A program made the translations under genes and the position numbers. Under the pieces are notes generated by a model. That model had not been told where the DNA came from and searched no databases. It saw only the letters and a program-made list of their open reading frames with translations. Positions 32,960-41,860 of a stretch of 64,000 nt of DNA are shown in pieces; within the stretch, counting starts at the first letter, position 1, and every line of letters begins with the position of its first letter. This stretch comes from JARBUG01 sp035628915 (GTDB taxonomy: Bacteria > Bacillota > Sulfobacillia > Symbiobacteriales > Symbiobacteriaceae), in NCBI GenBank assembly GCA_035628915.1, contig DASPIW010000035.1, positions 1 to 64,000 of the forward strand. Reading direction: 5' to 3'.

Positions 32960-33823
32960 ATGAAACCCGCCAACCTCAAATGGCGCCGGCACGGGTTTGA
33001 ACTGCTGCTCCTGCTTCCACTGGCAGCCTATGTCTTCGGCTTCACACTCCTTCCTGTGATTCGTTCGATCATATACGGCTTCACTAACGCTGCGGGCAGT
33101 TTCACGCTTGAGAACTACAAAGTGCTATTTGCCAACTCTCAGTTCCTGGCCGCCATGCGCAACACGCTGCTGATCACCGGTATCGGCCTCTCGTTGGAAA
33201 TGGTGGTTGGCCTAAGTCTGGCGCTGATTCTTACCCGCGAGTTCCGGCTGCGCGGCATCTTTCGGTCCCTCATGCTCGTTCCCATGGGCGTTCCGACCAT
33301 CGTCTCCGGCGTCACGCTGATGTACGTGTTTGACACCAGCGGCTATCTGAACGAGTTGCTCTTCCGCCTGGGCCTGATCCAGCTTCCCATCGACTGGGCC
33401 GCAGGCGGACTACGCACGTTGCTCATGGTCGTCGTGGCCGACATGTGGAAGGTGACGCCGGTCGTCGTGCTGCTCATGCTGGCCGGGCTTGAGTCCATCC
33501 CGGAAGAGCTGTACGAAGCCGCATCGGTCGACGGCGCCACGGGCTGGCGGGCTTTCTGGCGCATCACGCTACCGCTGCTGAAACCGGCCATCACCATGAC
33601 GGTCATCCTGCGCGGGGTCGACACGTTCCGCATCTTCGAGCTGCCGCTGATCCTCGCCGGACGGGTCAACCCGGTGCTCGCCACCTTCGCCTACACAGAG
33701 TACAACAACTACCACAACAACTACACATCAGGCGCCGCCGCCTCGTTCCTCATGGGCCTGATCGTCATCTGCGTGGTTGCCTACCTGCTATTGGTTGAAC
33801 GGGAAAGGAGGGTCAAGGCATGA
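32960..33823 (+). CDS. Sugar ABC transporter permease (MalF-like)
   Basis: The ATG at 32960 follows GGGAGGG; the frame upstream runs through operator O3. The 287-residue protein has six membrane helices and the permease EAA loop with the consensus E-A-A-x3-G (ELYEAASVDGATGWRAFWRITLPLLKP, about 190-215) that docks to the ATPase. It pairs with the next gene (ATGA overlap) to form the channel. No ATP-binding subunit is encoded in the operon, so a shared MsmX-type ATPase is likely, as in other Firmicutes sugar importers. Control by LacI follows from three operators upstream. Confidence 0.92.
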   Translation: MKPANLKWRRHGFELLLLLPLAAYVFGFTLLPVIRSIIYGFTNAAGSFTLENYKVLFANSQFLAAMRNTLLITGIGLSLEMVVGLSLALILTREFRLRGIFRSLMLVPMGVPTIVSGVTLMYVFDTSGYLNELLFRLGLIQLPIDWAAGGLRTLLMVVVADMWKVTPVVVLLMLAGLESIPEELYEAASVDGATGWRAFWRITLPLLKPAITMTVILRGVDTFRIFELPLILAGRVNPVLATFAYTEYNNYHNNYTSGAAASFLMGLIVICVVAYLLLVERERRVKA

Positions 33824-34641
33824 CGGCCAGTCGCCGGATCCTCTCACCCTGGGCCATCCCCATCCTGATCCTCGCCACGCTGCTGTTCGTCACGCCGGTC
33901 TACCTCATGTTCAAGGTCTCATTCAGCTCTCCGGCCGAGGTCCTCACGGCACATCCGACCTTCTGGTTCAAGGACTTTACGCTCAAGCACTGGCGGGAAG
34001 TGCTCGCTTCAGGCAACTTAAACGGCCCGCTCTTCAAGAGCCTGTCGGTGGCCACCTGGACTACCCTCCTGGCACTGGTGGTCTGTGCGCCGGGGTCATA
34101 CATCATCTCCCGCATGCGCCCCACCGTGAAGTATCTGGTCGTCCTGTCGCTCTTCTTCACACGGATGTTCCCCGACGTCGGCATCGCCCTGCCGATCGCC
34201 GTCACCTTCATCAAGTGGAACCTGCTGGACACCCACCTGGGCCTGGTGCTGGCGCACCTGACCAAAGTGCTGCCCTTCATCGCCTGGATTCTCGTGGGTA
34301 CTTTCGAGACCATTCCGGAAGATCTGGAACAGGCCGCCTCAGTTGACGGCGCCGACCGAATCCAGACGCTGACCAGAGTGGTCCTGCCGCTGGCGGCGCC
34401 CGGCCTCGCCGTTGCCGCCATGCTGGTGTGGCTCGATTCGTGGAACGAGTTCACCTACGCCCTCTATCTGACCCTTGGGAAGAACACCCTTCCCCTGCAG
34501 ACGTATTACTACGTACAGCGTGGCAACTGGTTCCAGGCCGCCGCCTACTCCGGGCTGCTTACGATTCCCGTCATGTTAGTGACCCTGCTGCTCCAGCGTT
34601 ACTTGCGGTCCGGCTATCTGACCGGGTCGCTCAAAGGCTAA
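33820..34641 (+). CDS. Sugar ABC transporter permease (MalG-like)
   Basis: It overlaps the preceding permease by four bases. The 273-residue protein has six helices and the EAA loop DLEQAASVDGADRIQTLTRVVLPLAAPG (about 170-200). The pattern matches the second permease of carbohydrate uptake family CUT1 importers (MalG/LacG). It works with the MalF-like subunit and with the binding protein encoded 26 bases downstream. Oligosaccharide import is inferred from the family and from the intracellular GH15 enzyme in the same operon. Confidence 0.92.
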   Translation: MTASRRILSPWAIPILILATLLFVTPVYLMFKVSFSSPAEVLTAHPTFWFKDFTLKHWREVLASGNLNGPLFKSLSVATWTTLLALVVCAPGSYIISRMRPTVKYLVVLSLFFTRMFPDVGIALPIAVTFIKWNLLDTHLGLVLAHLTKVLPFIAWILVGTFETIPEDLEQAASVDGADRIQTLTRVVLPLAAPGLAVAAMLVWLDSWNEFTYALYLTLGKNTLPLQTYYYVQRGNWFQAAAYSGLLTIPVMLVTLLLQRYLRSGYLTGSLKG

Positions 34642-34667
34642 CGGACACATAGAGGAGGCGTCGATCC

Positions 34668-35900
34668 ATGATTCGGAAGAAGCTGTTTGCACTCGTTACC
34701 GTCGGCGTCCTGGCTGCAGCGCTCCTCACTGCCTGCGGCGGCACGAAAACCCCGGCCGCGCCAGCCGGTGAACCCAAGGTGCTCAAAGTCGTGATGGGCC
34801 TGGGCGAGCCGGAATGGAAGGTCATGAAGGAAGATGTTTTCCCGTCATTCGAGAAGGCCAACAACGTCAAGATCGAGGCCATGCAGGTTGAGTCGGCTGA
34901 CGTCGTCAAGAAGCTGGAAGCCATGAAGGCCGCGAACAAAATGGAGATCGACCTGATCACGCAGGACAACATGCAGTTGGCCCCGCTGGTCAGCAAGGGC
35001 CTGGTGGAGGACCTCTCCGCATACCGCAACAAGATCCCCAAGAACGTCATTCCCGCGCTGATCCCCGTTGGCGAGTTCAATGGCAAGCTCTATTTCATGC
35101 CCTACCGGCCGAACGTGGAGATTAACTTCTACAACGAGACCGCCCTCAAGAAGTACAACCTGGGCCCCCCCAAGACCTGGGAGGAACTGCTGAACGTGGC
35201 AAAGGTCCTCAAGGAGAAGGAAGGCGTCGGCAAGGTCGGCCTGAAGCTGACCCTGGACGGCGGCACCACGGTCCAGCTCTTTGAGTTCATCCGCCAGGCC
35301 GGCGGCGACCCGATGGTCCTCAACGACGCCGGCAGCATCCAGGCCTATACCTTCCTGAAGGATCTCTATCCCTACCTCGCCCCCGACTCCAAGAAGGCCG
35401 ACTGGAACACCACCAACAAGTACCTGGCCACCGACGCCTTCTATGAAGCGGCCAACTGGCCGTTCGGCGTGAACGTCATCGTTCAGGAAGGCGGCAAGAA
35501 GGAGATCAAGGCGTACGCCGGCTGGAAGGGCCCGAAGAAGGCCAGCAAGGTCCTGGGCGGCGAAGTGCTCGGAATCCCGGCGGGCGCTCCCAACAAGGAA
35601 CAGGCCGTCAAGCTGATGGAGCACCTGATGTCCAAGGAAGTCCAGGAGATTCTGGTCAGCAAACTGGCCTGGCCGGCCTCCCGCAGCGACGCCTACGGCA
35701 AGGTTGCCGACTGGCAAAAGCCGTACTTCGAGGCCATCAACGAAGCGATGAAGGTGACGGAGCCCCGGCCTAACGTAACTTACTGGGCCGACGTCGAAAA
35801 GGCTACCAACGACGCCTTCCGCGAGATCGTGATTGAAGGCAAGGACGTCAAGGCGACCCTTGACAAACACGCCGCCGTGCTGGCCGCTGCCAAGAAGTAA
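34668..35900 (+). CDS. Extracellular sugar-binding lipoprotein (MalE-like)
   Basis: The ATG follows GAGGAGG. The 410-residue protein starts with a lipoprotein signal ending in the lipobox LTAC (Cys about 23), which needs Lgt (7.4 kb in this window). The mature part has the family 1 solute-binding fold (e.g. YNETALKKYNLGPPKTWEELLNVAK at about 155-180 and the KGQ/NKEQAVKLMEHLMSKEVQ region). It captures an oligosaccharide outside the membrane and hands it to the two permeases. The sequence is lysine-rich compared with its neighbours, as expected for a secreted binding protein. Confidence 0.93.
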   Translation: MIRKKLFALVTVGVLAAALLTACGGTKTPAAPAGEPKVLKVVMGLGEPEWKVMKEDVFPSFEKANNVKIEAMQVESADVVKKLEAMKAANKMEIDLITQDNMQLAPLVSKGLVEDLSAYRNKIPKNVIPALIPVGEFNGKLYFMPYRPNVEINFYNETALKKYNLGPPKTWEELLNVAKVLKEKEGVGKVGLKLTLDGGTTVQLFEFIRQAGGDPMVLNDAGSIQAYTFLKDLYPYLAPDSKKADWNTTNKYLATDAFYEAANWPFGVNVIVQEGGKKEIKAYAGWKGPKKASKVLGGEVLGIPAGAPNKEQAVKLMEHLMSKEVQEILVSKLAWPASRSDAYGKVADWQKPYFEAINEAMKVTEPRPNVTYWADVEKATNDAFREIVIEGKDVKATLDKHAAVLAAAKK

Positions 35901-35973
35901 CCGCTATTTATCACGGAGGGGTGGGCTGCCGCTGACAGGCAGCCCACCCGCCCGCAGGAGGCCGTCCGCACGT

Positions 35974-37806
35974 ATGCGCAAGTACTATGGGCTGATTGGG
36001 AACGGAGAGACCGCCGCTCTGATCGGACCTGATCTGGCAGTCGCCTGGCTCTGTATTCCTCGTATCGACAAAACCCCGGTCTTCGCCAAAGCCCTTGACC
36101 CGGTTCGAGGCGGATCTCTGGGTCTCGTCCTCGTGGACGGCGCTGGCAACGAGCAGCCGCTGTCGTCCCGGACGCAGCAGTACCTCGGCGACACGGCCAT
36201 CCTTCAAACCACGGCCGCCGGGGGCGGCTGGCTGGTGGAAACAGTGGACTGGATGCCCTGGGGCGGGCACAGCCTGGTGCGGGAAGTCCGCATCACCAAC
36301 ACCATGGCCGAAAGTGCGCCCGTGTTCCTCCGTCCGGCAGTGGCGCCGGTCCAGTCCGTAGCGTTCCCGGTAGACCGGTGGGAAGAACCCGGACTCATCG
36401 GCCTGAAATCGCACGACGGGGTTGTGTTGATGACTGGCCCGACCGGCGTTCCCGGGGTGGTTCCGGCGGGAAGCGCTGTGACGGTGCGTCTCATGCTGGC
36501 CTACGGTACGGACACCGCCGGCGCGCGGGCCGCTTTGGACGTCGTCCGGTCCGCCTGCCGCGAGGAAGAGGCCGCCTTCTGGCACCGCTGGATGTCCACG
36601 GCCGCCAATCCGCAGGGCGCCCTGCCCCCGGCGTGGATTACGGCATACCGGCGCAGTCTGATCATCCTGAAGCTGCTGAGCTACGCCCCGACCGGGGCGC
36701 TTCTGGCGGCGCCCACCGCCTCTTTCCCTGCCGTCCCCGGCGGCCACGACAACTGGGACTACCGCTATCCCTGGCTGCGCGATGGCTACTACACCGCCAT
36801 GTCCCTGGACGCAGCCGGCCAGCATTCAGAAGCCGGGGAGTTCTATGACTTTGTCTTCCGCCTCCAGGAGGCGGACGGGCACTGGCGCCAGCCGCTGTAC
36901 ACGGTTGACGGCGGCGATCCGTGCGAATTCATTGCCCCGGACCTGGCGGGCCCCGGCGGCGAAACGCCGCTGCGCTTCGGCAACGCCGCTTCCGGCCAGC
37001 TTCAGCTTGATAACGAAGGGAACATTCTCCACGGGCTGTGGTTTCACTACAAGAGCAGCGGCGACCGGCAGGCGCTGGAACGGCACTGGCAGGGCATCGC
37101 CAGGGCGTGCACCTGGACGATGGCCAACTGGAACCGCATGGAGAGCGGCATCTGGGAGCTGCGCGCCTACTCCGCCCACTGGGTCCACGGCAAGGTGATG
37201 TGCGCAGTCGCCCTGGAGGCGGGCGCCCGCATCGCCGACGTGCTGGGCTATGGGGGCGAGGCCCGCACCTGGCGCGCCTGTGCCGCCGCCATTCGGGACG
37301 AGGTGATTGCCCGGGGTTGGAATGAACCCAGGCAGGCCTACCTGCGCCACTACGGCGAAGGGGTGCCGGCGCCCTGCGTCGACATTTCGGTCCTGGCCTT
37401 GACCTTCTACGGGCTCCTGCCGCCGGACGACCCCCGCATTGTGAGCACCGTCCGGCTGATGGAAAAGCCGCAGCACCAGGGGGGGCTCGCCCTGTACGAA
37501 GGCATCTGCCGCTACGACTACGCCGCCGTCCCCTTCTACCTCCCCACCCTCTGGATGGCCCGCTACTATTTGATGGCCGGGCGGACAAACGACGCCAAGC
37601 GGCTGGTGGAAGTCTGCCTGGAGTGCGCCACCGACCTGCAGTTGATGGCGGAGCACTTCGACGGGCGTGACCGGAGCCAATGGGGAAACTTCCCCCAGGC
37701 GTTCAGCCACGAAGAACTGGCCCGGCTGATTCTCGAACTGGGCCAGGGCTGGTCATTTCACCGCTGGGATCTCGATGAAGCAGGAACTCCGGCCCAGCCA
37801 GCGTAA
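35974..37806 (+). CDS. Glycoside hydrolase family 15 (glucoamylase/trehalase-like), cytosolic
   Basis: The ATG at 35974 gives the canonical GH15 N-terminus (YYGLIGNGETAALIG); AGGAGG lies 13 bases upstream. The 610-residue protein has an N-terminal beta-sandwich domain (about 1-230) and a C-terminal (alpha/alpha)6 barrel, with YRYPWLRDGYYTAMSLDAAG (about 260), GQLQLDNEGNI (about 340) and the catalytic-acid region GIWELRAYSAHWVHGKVM (about 392). There is no signal peptide, so it acts on imported sugar. By family it releases glucose from alpha-1,4-oligosaccharides or hydrolyses trehalose. It is the fourth gene of the LacI-controlled operon. Confidence 0.9.
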   Translation: MRKYYGLIGNGETAALIGPDLAVAWLCIPRIDKTPVFAKALDPVRGGSLGLVLVDGAGNEQPLSSRTQQYLGDTAILQTTAAGGGWLVETVDWMPWGGHSLVREVRITNTMAESAPVFLRPAVAPVQSVAFPVDRWEEPGLIGLKSHDGVVLMTGPTGVPGVVPAGSAVTVRLMLAYGTDTAGARAALDVVRSACREEEAAFWHRWMSTAANPQGALPPAWITAYRRSLIILKLLSYAPTGALLAAPTASFPAVPGGHDNWDYRYPWLRDGYYTAMSLDAAGQHSEAGEFYDFVFRLQEADGHWRQPLYTVDGGDPCEFIAPDLAGPGGETPLRFGNAASGQLQLDNEGNILHGLWFHYKSSGDRQALERHWQGIARACTWTMANWNRMESGIWELRAYSAHWVHGKVMCAVALEAGARIADVLGYGGEARTWRACAAAIRDEVIARGWNEPRQAYLRHYGEGVPAPCVDISVLALTFYGLLPPDDPRIVSTVRLMEKPQHQGGLALYEGICRYDYAAVPFYLPTLWMARYYLMAGRTNDAKRLVEVCLECATDLQLMAEHFDGRDRSQWGNFPQAFSHEELARLILELGQGWSFHRWDLDEAGTPAQPA

Positions 37807-37829
37807 TCCTGGTGGTTGGAGGTGAAAGC

Positions 37830-38831
37830 GTGCAGCCAACCATTCGTGACGTCGCCCGGGCAGCAGAGACTTCAGTCTCCACCGTCTCCAGGGTACTGAC
37901 GGGGCAGGGTCCGGTGGCGGAAGCAACCCGCCGGCGGGTGCTGGAAGCCATTGCGACACTCGGATACCAGCCCAACGCACTCGCCCGGGGCCTCGTTCAG
38001 AAGCGCACGGGGGCCATTGGCGTCGTTCTGCCCGATGTCGCCAACCCGTTCTGTGCCGAAGTCTTGCGCGGCATGGGCGATGTGGCCGCCGCCCACCGCT
38101 TCCACCTGCTGCTCGTTAACGCCGACTTGAGCTTCGCCAAAGAGGCCGAAGGCATCGCAGTTCTGCGCGAAAAACAGGTCGACGGCATCATTTATACCAG
38201 CGGCATGGTCACCCCCGAACACCGGGAGATGTTCCTGCGCCTGCGCCGCCCAGTCGTCCTGGCCGCGACCGTTGATCCGGAAAACGAGTTCCCGGGCGTT
38301 CTGGTCGACAGCCGCCGCGGCGCCCAACTGGCCATGGAGCATCTGATCGATCTCGGGCACCGCCGGATCGCGGTCATCAGCGGCCCGCGAACCGACACCG
38401 TAGCGGGCGCCCCGCGCTGGCAAGGTTACCAGGAAGCCGCGCTGACCAGGGGCATCCACTTGGTGCCCCAGTGGGTGACCGAAGGTGATTACCGGCTGGA
38501 GTCGGGTTACTGGGCCATGGACCGGATTCTCAACCAGAAAGAGCTCCCTAGCGCCGTGGCTGCAGCCAGTGATATGATGGCGATCGGCGCCATGAATGCC
38601 ATCTTGGATCGCGGGCTGCGGGTGCCTGAAGATATCTCCGTGGTGGGCTTTGATAACATCTGGCTGGCCGGGGCGGTGCGCCCGGCACTGACCACGGTCG
38701 CTCAGCCCATGTACGACATAGGGGCACGGGCCGTGGCCATGCTGGCGCAGGCCGTTTCGGACCAGCGCAAGCCAAGCACGCACTGGATCCGCCCCCATTT
38801 GGTGATTCGCAGTTCGACCTGTCCAATGTAA
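37830..38831 (+). CDS. LacI-family transcriptional repressor of the sugar operon
   Basis: The GTG at 37830 follows GGAGGTGAAAG. The 333-residue protein begins with the LacI helix-turn-helix (TIRDVARAAETSVSTVSRVL, residues about 4-23), the hinge helix (NALARGLVQKRT), and a periplasmic-binding-protein-like effector domain (VVLPDVANPF..., AISGP, VVGFDNIWLAGAVRPALTTVAQP). It is 23 bases downstream of the GH15 gene, so it is part of the operon it most likely represses through the three GTGG(G/T)AACGTTCCCA operators. The inducer is probably the imported sugar. A terminator closes the unit. Confidence 0.93.
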   Translation: MQPTIRDVARAAETSVSTVSRVLTGQGPVAEATRRRVLEAIATLGYQPNALARGLVQKRTGAIGVVLPDVANPFCAEVLRGMGDVAAAHRFHLLLVNADLSFAKEAEGIAVLREKQVDGIIYTSGMVTPEHREMFLRLRRPVVLAATVDPENEFPGVLVDSRRGAQLAMEHLIDLGHRRIAVISGPRTDTVAGAPRWQGYQEAALTRGIHLVPQWVTEGDYRLESGYWAMDRILNQKELPSAVAAASDMMAIGAMNAILDRGLRVPEDISVVGFDNIWLAGAVRPALTTVAQPMYDIGARAVAMLAQAVSDQRKPSTHWIRPHLVIRSSTCPM

Positions 38832-38845
38832 ACACAGGCAGACAA

Positions 38846-38878
38846 AAACCAGCGAGCCCATTCAGGGTTCGCTGGTTT
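38846..38878 (+). terminator. Terminator of the alpha-glucoside operon
   Basis: A 14-bp stem with one G-U pair (38846-38859 / 38865-38878, loop ATTCA) followed by TTTGCTTTG, fifteen bases after the lacI-type stop codon. Confidence 0.85.
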
Positions 38879-38893
38879 GCTTTGCCGTATGAA

Positions 38894-40495
38894 TTACGAC
38901 ACCAGTGCGTTGCGCCGTGCCACCACCGGATGCTGCCGGTTCAACGAGTACCCGTTTTCGCCTTCGGCGGTGGAGCTGTGGGCCAAGATCTGGTGATTGA
39001 CCAGCAACTGCAGCCACTCTGCCGGATCCGGCTCCATCATGCCTACGAGTTCGCACAGGGCGTTGTCCAGGACTTCCCGCAGCACGACGTCGCGGTCGGC
39101 AAACAGCGTCATCAGACTGTCAAGGACGGTGTCCCGGAGCCGAAGTACGTCCAACACCACGTTGTTGTCAGGCTGCAGGTAGGCGCCCGTGGTCGGACGG
39201 CTGCCAAACTGATTCGGCTGCTGCCGGATGATGATTACACCGGTCTCGTTGGCTACACGAATGGCCCGCTCCATCTCCTTCTGCCCGTAGATGCCCAACT
39301 GCTGGCGCAGCAGGCCCATGGACATCCACTGATAGCCCGTGCGGGTGAGGTAATGGTCCATGTGGATGATCAGTCGGCGCAGCATGGGCGTATGGTCTTC
39401 GCCCGGAACGACCTGCTGTACCAGTGCGTGATCTTCCGACAGGAATAGCGCGGAGGTGGGGAAGTCGGGGTTTTTCGGGTTCTCTTTCCGCTCCAGGCGC
39501 AGGACGCCCTCGGCAATACACAGGTCGATCCAGGCGCGGCGGTCGGCTTCGCCCGCCGGTCCCTGCGGCATGGATGGGTCGCTCGCCAGTGCCTTGTCCA
39601 GGAGGCCGTATGCAACCCACGTGGCCCCGGGCATGGAACTGAGGATCTGCCGCATATGCAGAACGACCCGAGAGACCGACCGTAGGGAATGCGTGACCGT
39701 CGGGTTCTCCTTCTTCAGGAGCACAAATGTGGTTTCTGTCCCGGGGCGCTTCGGATTTGGCTGCTTCTTCGTCTCGAGGATGCCTTCCTCCAGGCACCGG
39801 ACAATCAAAAGCCGCCGCTGCTCACTGTCCTCGCCAAACAGGTTGGAGGTGGACATTTCGTGCATGAGCGTGAGGAACGGAACCTGGACCCAGCCGCGCC
39901 CCAGCATGACGCTTTCGCTGCGCACGATGAGCGCCCGGGTCGGCGTGTCCTTGGAGGGCGGGCCGTCTGGCCGCTGGGGCGGGCGCTGGGCGGGGAAGTC
40001 GGCGGACCCGTTGGTGCCCGGTTCCACGCCATGGTCGGCCAGGAGCGTCTGGATGTTGACCAGTTCGGCCACCCGGGCAGCCAGGCGGGTGCTGATCGAC
40101 CCTTCCACGCCCCAGACCACCACCCGCTTTTTCTCCTGCTGAAGGATGCGGATGACGTGAACGAAGTCGCCGTCGCCGGTGACCAGGATGAACGTGTCCG
40201 CGTCACGACCGGGAATTCGGAGGAACTCCTGAATTTCGAGGCTCATGACGAGGTCGGCGTTGTCCTTGCGGCCGCCTTCGACGTATTCGGGCTTGATGTC
40301 GTGCCGGTCGAATACCGACATGGCCTCGGGGAAGATGTCCCACGGGGCGTAAGCCCGTGCATAGGTAACCTCGCCGAATCGATTGGCCTCGGCCTTGAAG
40401 ATCTCGGCAAGTTGTTTATGGGTTGTGTTAATGTTCTGCCCGCGCAATGACTTGAAGACGTTTTCATAGTCGATAAAAAGTGCACAGGTCGCCAC
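38894..40495 (-). CDS. NYN-domain (PIN-like) protein with four C-terminal winged-helix-like repeats
   Basis: The GTG at 40495 follows GGAGGTAAT. Residues about 1-155 form a NYN/LabA-type PIN-fold nuclease domain with the acidic residues FIDYENVF (Asp9), KDNADLVMSLE (about 77) and TGDGDFVHVIRIL (about 106). The remaining 370 residues contain four similar units (starting near 187, 272, 366 and 447), each with a helix pair, a segment like RCLEEGIL, and a hairpin ending T-x-F/A-x-L. These look like tandem winged-helix or LOTUS/OST-HTH-like modules for nucleic acid binding. By family it may cleave or process RNA. It is monocistronic, with no toxin-antitoxin partner seen. Confidence 0.8.
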   Translation of the reverse strand: MATCALFIDYENVFKSLRGQNINTTHKQLAEIFKAEANRFGEVTYARAYAPWDIFPEAMSVFDRHDIKPEYVEGGRKDNADLVMSLEIQEFLRIPGRDADTFILVTGDGDFVHVIRILQQEKKRVVVWGVEGSISTRLAARVAELVNIQTLLADHGVEPGTNGSADFPAQRPPQRPDGPPSKDTPTRALIVRSESVMLGRGWVQVPFLTLMHEMSTSNLFGEDSEQRRLLIVRCLEEGILETKKQPNPKRPGTETTFVLLKKENPTVTHSLRSVSRVVLHMRQILSSMPGATWVAYGLLDKALASDPSMPQGPAGEADRRAWIDLCIAEGVLRLERKENPKNPDFPTSALFLSEDHALVQQVVPGEDHTPMLRRLIIHMDHYLTRTGYQWMSMGLLRQQLGIYGQKEMERAIRVANETGVIIIRQQPNQFGSRPTTGAYLQPDNNVVLDVLRLRDTVLDSLMTLFADRDVVLREVLDNALCELVGMMEPDPAEWLQLLVNHQILAHSSTAEGENGYSLNRQHPVVARRNALVS

Positions 40496-41031
40496 CGATC
40501 ATTACCTCCATCTAAATTTACCCACGCTTGTTACTCAGGTCTTTGATTTTCGTTTCGCTGTGCTGGCGGGACAGCGAAGAACCAACTTCCGCACTTCTGG
40601 TAGCCGTGCCAATGCGTATTCGGTGCTAGAGGCGCTTTTACCTGTTAGATAAGTCGCCAAAATGACATGGATTTCGCGCGATCGTCCACTGCGAAGCGCA
40701 CAGTAACTAGTACGCTGAGAATCACTTCGGATGACTAAGGAGCTGTCTAAGTATCGGTTTATCAGACCGAAGGACCCCCAAACCACCCGGTTGGACGGAT
40801 TTGGTGCGCCTTGCGTGTCATCCGCCCTCTCCTTTCGTAGTCCCGAGAACCCACTTGTTGTTCGTGCATTGGCTCCTAGTCACTAACTATAAGTTAGATA
40901 AATCACGGGATAGCGGCGGAAGTTTTCTGCCTGTTATGCTAAGACCAGATCACGTAAGAAATCTGTAAGGGTTAACGGAGCGATTCCTGATCGCATTCAC
41001 GAAGGATTTACTTAAAGGGAGGGCCTTGTAC
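40496..41031. other. 536-bp AT-richer non-coding gap before the DoxX gene
   Basis: No convincing gene: an 83-codon minus frame (40535-40786) lacks a ribosome site. The stretch is clearly less GC-rich than its neighbours. It holds an inverted repeat CTAACT-ATA-AGTTAG (40883-40897) and a direct repeat GTTAGATAA(G/A)TC near 40641 and 40893, which could be regulator sites for the downstream DoxX gene. Confidence 0.5.
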
Positions 41032-41568
41032 ATGGAATACCTGAAGGGTGCCAAGGGCAGCTGGATCTGGCTCGTCATCCGTCTGTATCTGGGTTATCAG
41101 TGGCTCCACGGCGGCTGGGGCAAGATCACCGGTGCCAAGCCTTTCGACGCTTCCGGATTCATCAAGGGCGGTATCGCCAAGATCATTCCTCCGGCCAATG
41201 CCCCGGCGACGTTCAAGCCCATCACCGCCGAATGGTGGGGCAACTTCCTGCAGAACTTCGCTCTTCCGAACATCAAGCTGTTCAACATGATGGTTCCGTG
41301 GGGCGAACTGCTGGTCGGCCTCGCTCTAGTCCTGGGTTTTGCTACCCTCTTCGCCGCTACCATGGGCGCCCTCATGAACTTCTCCTTCCTGATGTCCGGC
41401 TCCACCTCCAGCAACCCGTATCTGTTCGCCCTCTCGTTCATCATCGTGGCGTGGGGCGGCGCATATGCCGGCTACCTGGGCGTCGACTACTGGTTCCGCC
41501 CGTGGCTCCGCAGCAAGCTGACCTTCCTTTTCAGCGAAGCACCATCGGCCGCCAAAAACGCGGCATAG
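41032..41568 (+). CDS. DoxX/DoxD-family membrane protein
   Basis: The ATG at 41032 follows AAAGGGAGGG. The 178-residue protein has four membrane helices (about 12-30, 83-105, 108-128, 133-155), the early W-L-H-G-G-W-G-K motif and a G-E-L-L-V-G-L-A-L-V-L-G block typical of the DoxX family. Members resemble the large subunit of thiosulfate:quinone oxidoreductase or take part in redox stress responses. No small DoxA-like partner is nearby. It has its own AT-rich upstream region and a strong terminator, so it is monocistronic. Confidence 0.85.
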   Translation: MEYLKGAKGSWIWLVIRLYLGYQWLHGGWGKITGAKPFDASGFIKGGIAKIIPPANAPATFKPITAEWWGNFLQNFALPNIKLFNMMVPWGELLVGLALVLGFATLFAATMGALMNFSFLMSGSTSSNPYLFALSFIIVAWGGAYAGYLGVDYWFRPWLRSKLTFLFSEAPSAAKNAA

Positions 41569-41593
41569 ACTTATCCAATTAAATGAAGATGCG

Positions 41594-41624
41594 AACGCCC
41601 TGACCTGCAGCCGGTCAGGGCGTT
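41594..41624 (+). terminator. Terminator of the DoxX gene; left copy of a direct repeat
   Basis: A perfect 12-bp stem (41594-41605 / 41613-41624). This hairpin and the following 28 bases recur at 43264-43322 on the other side of the AT-rich islet. Confidence 0.85.
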
Positions 41625-41860
41625 TGCGCGTCATGCATAAGTGGAAGCGGTCGAGGCTGTCAAGACTACGCCGTTTCTTTTTGTCTGATATTGAATTCGC
41701 GCAATGACCGGGGTTGGTTTTGCGGATGAATTGACGAATTATGTCGACTAATTTATGTTGTGCAGACAGTATCGGTTATGGTATTTTTGTGTCGCGCAGA
41801 TTTGTTGCTAGTGTCTATGCTAATTTGCGTTTGTTACATTCTGAATGAGGGGCAGTGAGT

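Noticed and set aside
40535..40786. 83-codon minus frame before the DoxX gene
   Set aside because: No ribosome site, no recognisable fold, and it lies in AT-rich DNA with repeats; more likely non-coding.
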